A DNA stretch of 64,000 nt from Roseomonas sp. OT10 (GTDB lineage: Bacteria; Pseudomonadota; Alphaproteobacteria; Acetobacterales; Acetobacteraceae), in contig NZ_CP087720.1 of NCBI RefSeq assembly GCF_020991085.1, forward strand, positions 124,001 through 188,000, in the 5' to 3' direction. Under the pieces are notes generated by a model. That model was not told the origin of the DNA. It ran no database searches and saw only the letters and a list, made by a program, of their open reading frames with translations. Shown piece after piece: positions 52,525 through 63,201 of the stretch. Position 1 is the stretch's first letter. Each line of letters opens with the position of its first letter. The position numbers and the translations under genes are program-made.

Positions 52525-53553
52525 CTACGCTGCCGCGGGCCGCATGGCAGCGAACTCCGACCTGTTCCGCAGCAAGGCCCAGGCGATGCGCGCCATCTTT
52601 GCCGCAAGTGCGACCACGACCGTGTTGCCGTGGGCCCGGGCGAGGAGACCTCGCAGCCAACCACCCAGCGGGGTCGCGGTGCGTGACAGCGACGGCATGG
52701 CCGATCGCGCGCCCTGGATCAGGAGCTTGCGTAGGTACTTGCTCCCGCGCTTGGTGATGCCCAGCAGCTTCGGTTTGCCTCCGGTGGTCGCCTGCCGCGG
52801 CACGAGGCCGAGCCAAGCCGCGAGGTCGCGGCCGCGCCCAAAGGTCTCGCCGCTGCCGACGGCGGCCACCAGCGCCGTCGCGTTCAGCACGCCGATGCCC
52901 GGGATCGTCGCCAGGCGCCGGGCCGCAGGATCGTTGCGGGCCATCCCCGCGAACTCCTCGTCGAACGAGGCGATGCGCTCGTCGAGCTGCTGCCACTGCT
53001 CCGCCATGTCCTCTAGGAGCCGCCCCACCCTGGCGCTCATGACCGGGACGTCCGCCGTGGCCAGCTCAGCAAGGGCATCCCGGAGCTTGCGTGTCCCCTG
53101 CGGGACGGTGATGCCGCGCTCGAGCAGGATGCTGCGCATCTGGTTCATCAGCGCGGTGCGCTGCCCCACCAAGCGATCGCGCGCCCGGTGCAGGATCTGC
53201 GCGTCGAGTTGCTCTTCGCTCTTGAGCGCCACAAACCGCATCGTTGGCCGGGTCGCAGCCTCAGCGATCGCCTCGGCATCCCGGTCGTCATTCTTCTGCG
53301 CCTTGACGTAGGGCCGCACGTACTCCGGTGACATCAGGCGCACCTCGTGGCCCTGGCCCGCCAGTTGCCGGCCCAGGTGGTGCGCCCCACAACACGCCTC
53401 CATCGCCACGATGCAGCCCGGCGCCTTGGCCGCGAAGGCTGCGATGCTCTCCCGCCGCATGCGCCGCCGGACCACCACCCGACCAGAGGCATCCAACCCT
53501 ACCAGGCTGCAGCTGTTCTTGCCGAGGTCAATCCCGAGAACCTGAACGTCCAT
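52525..53553 (-). CDS. IS110-family transposase
   Basis: 342 residues, intact. The N-terminal DEDD nuclease domain starts VLGIDLGKNSCSLVGLDASG, followed by VAMEACCGAHHLGRQL and VKAQKNDDRDAEAIAEA. The C-terminal transposase-20 region has RLATIPGIGVLNATALVAAVG, with the conserved Ser around LLIQGARSAM. IS110 enzymes use a bridge-RNA-guided recombination mechanism and make no classic terminal repeats. The RNA would lie in the flanking non-coding sequence, but it was not identified. Confidence 0.95.
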   Translation of the reverse strand: MDVQVLGIDLGKNSCSLVGLDASGRVVVRRRMRRESIAAFAAKAPGCIVAMEACCGAHHLGRQLAGQGHEVRLMSPEYVRPYVKAQKNDDRDAEAIAEAATRPTMRFVALKSEEQLDAQILHRARDRLVGQRTALMNQMRSILLERGITVPQGTRKLRDALAELATADVPVMSARVGRLLEDMAEQWQQLDERIASFDEEFAGMARNDPAARRLATIPGIGVLNATALVAAVGSGETFGRGRDLAAWLGLVPRQATTGGKPKLLGITKRGSKYLRKLLIQGARSAMPSLSRTATPLGGWLRGLLARAHGNTVVVALAAKMARIAWALLRNRSEFAAMRPAAA

Positions 53554-53641
53554 GCGCCGTCTCCCTTTCCGGTTGCCCCAGACAGGCTACGCGAAAGAGG
53601 GGCGGGCCATTCCATAAAGGGGGGCCTTCCACCATGCCTAG

Positions 53642-54262
53642 TTGGTCATCGTGGAGCGGGCCAGGTCTGTCGGCCTGATCGACGCCTCACCTGTCGCCGC
53701 GGTGGACGCGACTGGACTGGAAACACGGCATGTGAGTGAGCACTTCGGCAGACGACGCGGCAACGGTTCGGGCCATCGGCAGCGAGCCTGGCCAAAGCTC
53801 ACCGCAGTTCTCCACATCCACTCTCATCTGATCATCGGCGCTGTCACTGGCGTCGGCCCCAGCCAGGACTCGCCCAACTTCGCACCCGCTCTGCGCCAAG
53901 CCACTGCGCTCGTAACTCTGAGCATGGTTCTGGCCGATGCGGGCTACGACGCTGAGCACAACCATCGTCTCTGCCGCGATGAACTCGGCATCGGGCGCAG
54001 CATCATTGCCCTGAATCGGCGGAACACAGGGCGGCGTTGGCCGAAGACGCCCTACAGGCGAACCCTCCACAAGCACTTTCCCCGCGTTCTTTATCACCAG
54101 CGTTGGCACATCGAGAGCGGCTTCAGCCAGCATAAGCGCCGCCTAGGCTCAGCGCTGACCGCACGCGGAAATCAGGCTCAGCGGCGCGAACTCATCCTGC
54201 GCGTCCTCACCCATAACCTTATGATCCTCAGATCCCGGCCGGGAAGGTTTCAACAGAGTAGC
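53642..54262 (+). pseudogene. C-terminal half of the interrupted DDE transposase
   Basis: The frame continues the split protein: ERARSVGLIDASPVAAVDAT (first catalytic Asp), then VLADAGYDAEHNHRLCRDEL (second Asp), then YHQRWHIESGFSQHKRRLG (catalytic Glu). The frame passes through the terminal repeat and would run on to 54325, but the natural end is near the repeat. With the N-terminal half it would make a protein of roughly 310 residues. Confidence 0.82.
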
Positions 54263-54316
54263 TTTGGAACAGAAGCGCCGAGGAGGTGCGATGCACCGCG
54301 CCGCATTTCAATGTCA

Positions 54317-54730
54317 TCATTGTAGCCTCTCGATTCGAATGGCGACCGAACCCGGGCGATCAAAGATCGAGACATCGCCCGTGACACGGCCGAGCACGAT
54401 AATGCCGGGCGAGGGGACACGACCGTCACGGTAATAGATCACGAAGTGGTCGGAACTCCATAATCCCAGTGTGCCGGCCGCGAAGTCCCGCTGACGTTCA
54501 ACCTCCGGCAGGGACCTGGGAAGATTGCCGGTCTTTTCCTGTCCAAGATGGTCATGCATATTGAACGATACAGGCAGCATGCCGACGAGCGAACGTGCGG
54601 CAACATTGTCGTTCAGTTCGGCCGTTACCTCGCCCCAATCGGATGCGATGAGGATGCGTTCCTGCGCCATGGCGGATCCCGTACAGACGAGAATGGCGGC
54701 AACTGCTACTCCCGTGACGGATTTCAGCAT
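54317..54730 (-). CDS. secreted cyclophilin-like fold protein
   Basis: 137 residues with a signal peptide (SVTGVAVAAILVCTGSAMAQ). The mature part begins RILIASDWGEVTAELNDN and contains LPVSFNMHDHLGQEKTGNLP, then a long DRPGSVAIRIE end. This matches the small bacterial cyclophilin-like family (Cyclophil_like2), whose function is unclear; some are encoded with redox enzymes. It lies 92 bp downstream of the SDR gene on the same strand and may be the last gene of that group. Confidence 0.8.
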   Translation of the reverse strand: MLKSVTGVAVAAILVCTGSAMAQERILIASDWGEVTAELNDNVAARSLVGMLPVSFNMHDHLGQEKTGNLPRSLPEVERQRDFAAGTLGLWSSDHFVIYYRDGRVPSPGIIVLGRVTGDVSIFDRPGSVAIRIERLQ

Positions 54731-54821
54731 GTGAGCTCTCCAGCAGTGGCTGTGGGCGTTGCGAGGCGCAAGGTTTACGGCATGCGGACAAACGAAGCGG
54801 AAGTAGGTAGCCCCAGCCCCA

Positions 54822-55589
54822 TCAAGGCACGGTCAGACCGCCGTCCACGGTGAAGGCCTGACCGACAACATAGCTCGCGCCCGCGCTGCACAGCCACAGC
54901 ACGATCGAGGCAATCTCCTCGGGCTTGCCCGCACGACCAATGGGGATCCGCTTCACCATCTCGGCGTAGGCCTGGTCGTCACCTTCGACGACATCTCGAG
55001 CAATCTGCGTGTCGATCGTGCCCGGGTTCACGGCGTTCACGCGGATGCCGTGCTGGATGTATTCCAGGGCGGCCGTGCGCGTGAGGCCGACCACACCGTG
55101 CTTGGAAGCGATGTAGGCGCCGATGCCTGGGTTGCCAGTCAGGGCGCCGACCGAGGCGTTGTTGACGATCGCGCCGCTACCCTGGCGCTGCATTTGCCGC
55201 AGCTCGTGCTTCATGCAGCACCAGACGCCGCGCAGGTTGATCCCGATGACGCGGTCCCATTCCTCGCGAGTGCTGTCGGCTGTCGGAGCGACGTGGGCCA
55301 TCGTCCCCGCATTGTTGAACGCGGCGTCGAGGCGGCCGAACTCTGCAACGGCGCGTTCCACCATGGCCGCCACCTGGCCGTCGTCACTGACATCGCACGA
55401 GACCGCGATCGCCTTGTGCCCGTCGGCGACCAGCTTCTGCGCTGCCCCCCTCACCGCGTCCTCCTTGAGGTCCGCGAGCACGACGGCAGCGCCAGCTTCA
55501 GCGAAGGCATTGGCAGTCGCGAGCCCCATGCCGGCACCGGCGCCGGTCACGAGGGCGACCCGTTCCCTGAAATCGTAGGTGGGGTTCAT
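54822..55589 (-). CDS. short-chain dehydrogenase/reductase
   Basis: 255 residues. The cofactor site is VTGAGAGMGLATANAF, NNAG is at FNNAGTMAH, the catalytic Ser is in IVNNASVGAL, and Tyr/Lys are in YIASKHGVVGLTRTA. The C-terminus YVVGQAFTVDGGLTVP is typical. Position 38 bp after the SMP-30-like gene suggests it handles a product of the same pathway. Substrate unknown. Confidence 0.93.
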   Translation of the reverse strand: MNPTYDFRERVALVTGAGAGMGLATANAFAEAGAAVVLADLKEDAVRGAAQKLVADGHKAIAVSCDVSDDGQVAAMVERAVAEFGRLDAAFNNAGTMAHVAPTADSTREEWDRVIGINLRGVWCCMKHELRQMQRQGSGAIVNNASVGALTGNPGIGAYIASKHGVVGLTRTAALEYIQHGIRVNAVNPGTIDTQIARDVVEGDDQAYAEMVKRIPIGRAGKPEEIASIVLWLCSAGASYVVGQAFTVDGGLTVP

Positions 55590-55627
55590 TTCAAACCTTG
55601 TGACGCTGTGGATTTGCGGGGGGGACT

Positions 55628-56650
55628 TTAAGGGGGGGCAGAGGCCATGCCGCTTCCCGGGGCTCTCGCGTGGAAGATCCTTGCGCCGCCGTTCGGCGCC
55701 CCGTCACTGGTGACGATGACCATGTCGCGGCTGCCTGGCCGGATGGCCATGCTGGTAACATGCAGGTTCCGTCCAGCATCGCGGCCGGGCAGCAGCACCT
55801 GACGGATCGGCAGACCCTCCCGGGAGAAAATCAGGATGCGCCCTTGTCCGTAGAGCGCGACGTAGACACGGCCCTCGCTGTCGACGCGCATCGAATCCGG
55901 TGCGGGACCGGTGAAGTGATAGGTGACTGCGGCGCCGAACGGCGCCACGGCGGTCGCGCCGACCAGGTCCAGGCGGTAAAGCCGCCCGAGCGCATACTCG
56001 CCAACCCAGAGCCGCTTGCCGTCCGGGCTGAGCGCAATTCCGTTGGCGACGGCGAGGTTGCGGACGATCGGCACCGGCGGTCCGCCGCCTGGAGGCACGT
56101 ACCAGACGCCACCCGCGGGGTCGCCCACCGTGCCGCGGGCGTCCGTGAAGTAGAAGCCGCCCGCGGCATCAAAGATGAGGTCGTTCGGGAAGAAGCCGGC
56201 ATCCTCGGGCAGGACCGTCCGCAAGCTGGTGCCGTCAGGTTCCATGGCGACGATCGCGCCGCCGCCCTTGCCGTTCCCGGCGGCGATGAAGATGCGTCCG
56301 TCGCGGGCGATGGCCATGCCGCCGGGCATCAGACCGTCCAGTTTCGATATGGAGGCTATCCTGCCGCTCCGGTCCAGGCGCAGCACACGCCCTCCCTGAA
56401 CGTCCGAGAAGATTAGGCCGCCGGTCCGTTCGAACACAGGCCCTTCCAGATCCAGCTTCGCGCCAGGAACCGTGACCGGCCGATCGGCAAGAATGGTCGG
56501 CAGCGCGCGTTCCGCCGGTGGTACGGGCACCGCGCTCTCAGCCGCAGGCCCCAGGCGCTCCGCAGCTACGGCGGGCGGGCCGAGCGCGAGGCAGGCGGTC
56601 AGGAGCGCCGACCCGAGATAGCGGCCGCGCTCGGGCCTGCGCCTCCTCAC
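55628..56650 (-). CDS. SMP-30/gluconolactonase-like protein, exported
   Basis: 340 residues, GTG start overlapping the isochorismatase stop (GTGA). An Arg-rich N-terminus and the segment SALLTACLALGPPAVAAE form a signal peptide. The beta-propeller signature is visible as LEGPVFERTGGLIFSDVQGG, FFPNDLIFDAAGGFYFTDA and NGIALSPDGKRLWVGEYALG, the metal site residues (E, N, D) being within them. Likely hydrolyses a lactone in the periplasm. It sits in an operon with PaoABC, which also acts in the periplasm. Confidence 0.88.
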   Translation of the reverse strand: MRRRRPERGRYLGSALLTACLALGPPAVAAERLGPAAESAVPVPPAERALPTILADRPVTVPGAKLDLEGPVFERTGGLIFSDVQGGRVLRLDRSGRIASISKLDGLMPGGMAIARDGRIFIAAGNGKGGGAIVAMEPDGTSLRTVLPEDAGFFPNDLIFDAAGGFYFTDARGTVGDPAGGVWYVPPGGGPPVPIVRNLAVANGIALSPDGKRLWVGEYALGRLYRLDLVGATAVAPFGAAVTYHFTGPAPDSMRVDSEGRVYVALYGQGRILIFSREGLPIRQVLLPGRDAGRNLHVTSMAIRPGSRDMVIVTSDGAPNGGARIFHARAPGSGMASAPP

Positions 56651-56968
56651 GCCACGTTCGATCCTAGCTCGGCGAGGAGGGCGTCGTGCGTCAGCGGCCG
56701 GGAGAACATGGGAAAGTTCTTCTCCACGGCGGCCGCCTGCTCCTCGGGGCTGAGTGTGGCGGTGCAGTCGGTCAGCGTCACCACCCGGAAGCCGCGCTCG
56801 TAGGCCGAGCGCATGGTGGACTCCACGCAGCAGTTGGTGAGGAACCCACCGATCGCGAGGTCGGTGATCCTCCGCTGGCGCAGGATGAAATCGATGTTGG
56901 TGGAGGCGAAACAGTCCAGTCCCCGCTTGCCCTCCAGTACAATGTCACCCCCCTCTGGTGCCATCTCC
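56647..56968 (-). pseudogene. isochorismatase-like hydrolase, C-terminal half (split by IS copy 3)
   Basis: It contains the catalytic Cys motif GGFLTNCCVESTMRSAYERG and the end of the fold. Joined at the duplicated TCA to 57926-58215, it restores a continuous 203-residue protein with the normal family length. Confidence 0.93.
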
Positions 56969-56971
56969 TCA

Positions 56972-57925
56972 GAGCCTGATCCGAAATTAAGTTGAGTGGT
57001 ATCAGCGGGTTAGCTTGACGCCAGCCCAGGTCATTGATTCAGGGGTTTTTGCGAAAACTTCCGGAGATCAACGATGTGGACCGATACCACTCGGGCGCAG
57101 TATGCCCGTGCGGAACTGGCTTTGCCAAGCGATTTGACCGATGCCGAATGGGCACTGCTGGAGCCGTTCTTTCCGCCAGCATCGCATGTGGGCCGCCCGC
57201 GCAAGTGGCCACTCAGGCGGATTGTCGAGGCGATCCTGTATCTGCTGCGTGGCGGCCTGCCGTGGCGGATGCTGCCGCCCTGCTTTCCGCCGGTCTCGAC
57301 GGTGCGGCGCTGGTTCTACCTGTGGCGGGACAATAGGCTGTGGTTGTCATTGAACCATGCTCTGTTGCTGATCGCCCGTGAGGGGACGGGTCGCGAAGCC
57401 TCGCCCAGCGCCGGGGTAATCGACAGCCAAAGCGTCAAAACCACGGAAAGCGGCGGACCTCGGGGCTATGATGCGGGCAAGAAGACCAAGGGCCGCAAGC
57501 GCCACATCCTGACCGACACCGACGGCAATCTCGTCCATGCGGTAGTCCACACCGCCGACATCCAGGACCGTGACGGTGCGCCGCTGGTGCTGGCCGAGAT
57601 CATCAAGCGCTTCCCGTGGCTGCGCCATGTCTTCGCCGATGGTGGATATGCTGGCGACAAGCTCAGGGACGCCCTCCGGCGGATCGGCAAATGGACCGTC
57701 GAGATCGTCAAACGGTCAGATGCCGCAAGAGGGTTTGTCGTCCTCCCGCGCCGTTGGGTTGTCGAACGCACACTGGCTTGGCTCAATCGGAACCGCCGCC
57801 TCGCCAAGGACTTCGAGCAGACCATCGCATCGGCTACCGCATGGCTCTTCATCGCCTCGATCCAGCTCTTCGCACGCCGCATCGCAAGGCCATGAAATCA
57901 CGCCGGATAATTATGAATCAGACTC
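56972..57925 (+). mobile_element. IS5-family element, IS1031 type, copy 3 (954 bp)
   Basis: Opposite orientation to copies 1 and 2 but the same length, ends and protein. Flanked by TCA (56969-56971 and 57926-57928). It splits an isochorismatase-family gene. Confidence 0.96.
57074..57895 (+). CDS. IS5-family (IS1031-type) transposase, copy 3
   Basis: 273 residues, identical to the proteins at 925 and 34111; see the first for motifs. Confidence 0.96.
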   Translation: MWTDTTRAQYARAELALPSDLTDAEWALLEPFFPPASHVGRPRKWPLRRIVEAILYLLRGGLPWRMLPPCFPPVSTVRRWFYLWRDNRLWLSLNHALLLIAREGTGREASPSAGVIDSQSVKTTESGGPRGYDAGKKTKGRKRHILTDTDGNLVHAVVHTADIQDRDGAPLVLAEIIKRFPWLRHVFADGGYAGDKLRDALRRIGKWTVEIVKRSDAARGFVVLPRRWVVERTLAWLNRNRRLAKDFEQTIASATAWLFIASIQLFARRIARP

Positions 57926-58215
57926 TCAGCGAAGGCGGCGCCCCAGCTTCCTTTGCGGAATGCCCCCACCTGCTTGATCCCAGCGAGGATGCCATAAGGC
58001 TCGGCCGGGATCTCGGGGTAGCCCGCCGCGAAGGCGATGGGCGCGTGCAGCACCGTCACGCCTAGCCGACGCGCCTCTTTGGCAACCGTCTGGGCATGGG
58101 CCAGCATGCCAGTCTCGGCCATCACCGCCTTGACGGCGTCGTGCTGGACGCCTCCCTCACTGACGAAGTCGTTCTGGAACTCGATCAGCAGGAGCGCGGT
58201 CGTGTCCGGCTTCAT
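57926..58215 (-). pseudogene. isochorismatase-like hydrolase, N-terminal half (split by IS copy 3)
   Basis: Begins MKPDTTALLLIEFQNDF, where the Asp is the catalytic Asp of the family, and continues to GSWGAAFAE before the IS. The frame now ends inside the IS after ESLIHNYPA. The gene lies 15 bp downstream of paoC in the same operon. Family members hydrolyse isochorismate, N-carbamoyl compounds or nicotinamide-type amides; the substrate here is unknown. Confidence 0.92.
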
Positions 58216-58229
58216 GGTCCGCTTTCCCT

Positions 58230-60449
<2,220 letters not shown>

Positions 60450-60453
60450 GGGT

Positions 60454-61404
60454 TCAGCCCTTGGCTTCAGCGACGACGAAGGCCAGCGCGCGGGTGGCGA
60501 GCGGCAGTTTGAAGGCGTTGTCCGCCGTCGGCGTGGCACCCTGGAAAGCGCGTGCCGTCACGGCGGCGGCGCCTTGCGGCAGCAGCGCCTCGGCTTCCTC
60601 CACGCGCCACGGCTTGGGCGCCACGCCGCCGAAGGCGACCCGGCCGGTGCCGTCCGGCTGGATCACCGCCGCGACCGAGACCAGGGCGAAGGCGTAGGAC
60701 GCACGGTCGCGCACCTTCTCGTAGAAATGCTTGCCGCCCAATGGCGGTGGCAGCGTGACCGCGGTGATGAGCTCGCCGGGGCGGAGCGTGGTGTCGTCCT
60801 GCGGCCTGTCGCCCCAAAGACGGTGGAAGTCGGCGATCGGGATGGACCGGCGCTGACCGTCCGCCCCCACCGTCTCGACCACGGCGTCCAGCACGCGCAG
60901 TGCCACCGCCATGTCGCCGGGGAAGGTGGCGATGCAGGACGAGCTGACGCCGATGACGCCGAGCTGGCGCGAGGAGCCGCCGATCGCCGCACATCCTGAT
61001 CCAGGCTCACGCTTGTTGCACGGCATGTTGGTGTCATAGAAGTAGGCGCAGCGCGTGCGCTGCAGCAGGTTGCCCGCGGTGGACGCCTTGTTGCGCAGCT
61101 GCCCAGACGCGCCGGCCACGATGGAGCGGGTGAGCACAGCGTAGCTCTTCCGCACGCGCTCGTCGGCCGCGAGATTGGTGTTGGTGACCAGCGCCCCGAT
61201 GCGCAGGCCGCCCTCGGGCGTGTCCTCGATCGTGTCGAAGCCGAGGTCCTGTACGTCGACCAGGTGCGCCGGCGTCTCCACCTCCAGTTTCATCAGGTCG
61301 AGCAGGTTGGTGCCACCGGCAATGAACCTGGCACCGGGCCGCCCGGCGACGACGCGGGCCGCCGCGACCGGGTCCTTGGCGCGCTCGTAGGTAAAGGCTT
61401 TCAT
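60454..61404 (-). CDS. paoB: periplasmic aldehyde oxidoreductase, FAD-binding subunit
   Basis: 316 residues from ATG 61404, opening [23 protein letters not shown] motifs are [16 protein letters not shown] and GNLLQRTRC. The Cys-rich [20 protein letters not shown] with a following GSGCAAIGG is the extra [4Fe-4S] cluster region seen in PaoB and absent from ordinary xanthine dehydrogenases. It starts four bases before the paoA stop and ends four bases before paoC. Confidence 0.95.
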   Translation of the reverse strand: MKAFTYERAKDPVAAARVVAGRPGARFIAGGTNLLDLMKLEVETPAHLVDVQDLGFDTIEDTPEGGLRIGALVTNTNLAADERVRKSYAVLTRSIVAGASGQLRNKASTAGNLLQRTRCAYFYDTNMPCNKREPGSGCAAIGGSSRQLGVIGVSSSCIATFPGDMAVALRVLDAVVETVGADGQRRSIPIADFHRLWGDRPQDDTTLRPGELITAVTLPPPLGGKHFYEKVRDRASYAFALVSVAAVIQPDGTGRVAFGGVAPKPWRVEEAEALLPQGAAAVTARAFQGATPTADNAFKLPLATRALAFVVAEAKG

Positions 61405-62039
61405 GCACTCTCTCCCGCGACTTCGGCCATCGCCTCGGCGATGTTGGAGTAGGCGCCGCAGCGACAGATGTTGCCGCTCATGCGCTCGCGCATCTCGATG
61501 TTCGTGGCGCGAGGGGGCTGCGTGAGATCGGCCTGGACATGGCTGGGCACACCGCGCTTGATCTCGTCCAGCATCGCCACGGCCGAACAGATCTGACCGG
61601 GCGTGCAGTAGCCACATTGATAGCCGTCGTGCTTCACGAAAGCCGCCTGCATCGGGTGCAGGTGGTCAGGCGTGCCGAGCCCCTCGATCGTGGTGACTTT
61701 GTCGCCCTGATGCATGACTGCGAGGCTGAGGCAGGAGTTAATCCGCACCCCATCCACCATCACCGTGCAGGCGCCGCACTGGCCGTGGTCGCATCCCTTC
61801 TTGGTGCCGGTCAGGTGCAGGTGCTCCCGCAAGGCGTCGAGCAGCGTCGTGCGCGCATCCAGCATCAGCTCATGCCGCTGGCCATTTACCTCGAAGCTGA
61901 CCGGGAGCGCTGCGGGTTCACCTTGCATGGACTGCCTCTCCTGAGCCTCGGCGGGGTTGACAACGGCCAGGACCGTGGAGGCAGCGCCCGCGGCGAGCAC
62001 ACCGCGACGCGTGATCTCCAATTCTGGTGTATCCGGCAT
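61401..62039 (-). CDS. paoA: periplasmic aldehyde oxidoreductase, [2Fe-2S] subunit
   Basis: 212 residues from ATG 62039. The N-terminus [13 protein letters not shown] is a twin-arginine signal that exports the assembled complex. Cluster I ligands are in [16 protein letters not shown] and NSCLSLAV; cluster II ligands are in [12 protein letters not shown] and GNICRCGAY. First gene of the pao operon; a promoter is expected between 62040 and 62160. Confidence 0.95.
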   Translation of the reverse strand: MPDTPELEITRRGVLAAGAASTVLAVVNPAEAQERQSMQGEPAALPVSFEVNGQRHELMLDARTTLLDALREHLHLTGTKKGCDHGQCGACTVMVDGVRINSCLSLAVMHQGDKVTTIEGLGTPDHLHPMQAAFVKHDGYQCGYCTPGQICSAVAMLDEIKRGVPSHVQADLTQPPRATNIEMRERMSGNICRCGAYSNIAEAMAEVAGESA

Positions 62040-62439
62040 GACCTTGGTTCCTTTCGTCGTCCAGCGCTGATGAAAAGGGTCGATCCAACTGACCACCGCG
62101 GAAAACACCGGGGCGCAATCCACTGTACCTAGTGTTCCATCTGCTCGATGGTTGCTGAGTCCGGATCATCGAAACGCTGAACGCTGTTCATCAATCCCAT
62201 CGGCTGTGCATCTGGTCCTGATGTGGAGGCGCCTCATGTCAGGGGCCACCGCGTCGGACACGATCTCGCCACCAGCCGCCCCGAGGGTGATGACGGTTTG
62301 GACCATCACCACGATGACACTGCCGCCTGCTTCCGTTGCATTCGGCACCCGGCGCGAGGCCGTCTCCGCTCGGACGGGGGGGAACCTCCGAGGCAATGTC
62401 GCCAATCGGTCGCCAGGTGCACACAGCCATGACCGACAC
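62040..62439. other. 400-bp gap between divergent-promoter region of pao and the RibD-like gene
   Basis: No convincing gene. Long frames on both strands lack any family features. A short plus-strand frame around 62360-62425 reads like the tail of a Ser/Arg-rich product and is not credible. The paoA promoter should be in the left part. Confidence 0.45.
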
Positions 62440-63150
62440 TCAACGCGCCGCGCGCTTTTCGTTGTCGACGGCGTATCGCAGCCACAGGCGAGCACCTTCG
62501 AGCAGGTTGTGGCTGGTGAGGGAGAGCCCGCTGATCGGCGCCGGGCCGCTACTGGTATCGCCGCCATCGAAGGTGGTCGGGGTGTCACGCCGAGCGTCGA
62601 CCGCTGGTTCAAGAATCAGGCTGATCTCGTCGATCAGGCCAGCCCGTAGGAACGAACCGTTCATTCCACCCCCACCCTCGAGAAGGAGCCGCTCAATCCC
62701 GAGTTCACGCTGCAGCGCGCCGAGGAGTAGCGCCAGGTCGATCTCGGTCTTGCCGGCGAACACGTATCCCACCCCGTCCCCGTGCAGCCCGGCCAGGTGC
62801 GCGTCGGAGACCTGCTCGGTCAGGACGACCACGATCGGCTCACCATCCACATCTGCGCGACCCCATGCCACCTTGCCTTTGCCATCGACCATGATGGCGT
62901 AAGCTTTGGCGCCCTTACGCGGCAGCCACGGCTCGCGGGCGAAGGTTTCGGCCACCTCATTGGGGTACGCCTCGCGCCTGGCGAATTCCTGCGCCGTGAC
63001 GCGACCCACGAGCCACGACCCGCCGCCCATCTCACGGTGCAGCCGGTCGTAGATGCCGGGATCGTGGACACCCGTCGGCGCCCAGCGGCGCGGCAGGATC
63101 TTACCGTCGAGGCTGCTGGTCATGTGGCAGATGACATGGGGCTTCGACAT
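62440..63150 (-). CDS. RibD C-terminal / dihydrofolate-reductase-like family protein
   Basis: 236 residues from ATG 63150 (an earlier in-frame codon gives 17 implausible residues). It begins KPHVICHMTSSLDGKI, the usual opening of RibD C-domain proteins, and has LLLEGGGGMNGSFLRAGLID, the NADPH-site motif. It lacks a deaminase domain, so it is a stand-alone reductase of unknown substrate. The IS21 element starts about 50 bp upstream and may have taken its promoter. Confidence 0.9.
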   Translation of the reverse strand: MSKPHVICHMTSSLDGKILPRRWAPTGVHDPGIYDRLHREMGGGSWLVGRVTAQEFARREAYPNEVAETFAREPWLPRKGAKAYAIMVDGKGKVAWGRADVDGEPIVVVLTEQVSDAHLAGLHGDGVGYVFAGKTEIDLALLLGALQRELGIERLLLEGGGGMNGSFLRAGLIDEISLILEPAVDARRDTPTTFDGGDTSSGPAPISGLSLTSHNLLEGARLWLRYAVDNEKRAAR

Positions 63151-63201
63151 GCGGCGGGGTCCGACCTGAGTACAAACCTTCAACGCCCTGTTGATTTGCA
63201 C

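Larger units (their letters stand above)
51914..54258 (+). mobile_element. decayed DDE-transposase element, itself interrupted by an IS110-family element
   Basis: It is bounded by a perfect 15-bp inverted repeat, CTCTGTTGAAACCTT at 51914-51928 and its complement at 54244-54258. The two halves of one transposase gene lie near the two ends, separated by an IS110-family element. No clear target duplication was seen outside the repeats (left flank GGATG, right flank TAGCT), which fits later deletion. Confidence 0.8.

Noticed and set aside
62166-62612. Minus-strand 148-codon frame overlapping the RibD-like gene
   Set aside because: It overlaps the true RibD-like C-terminus in another frame and has no features of its own.
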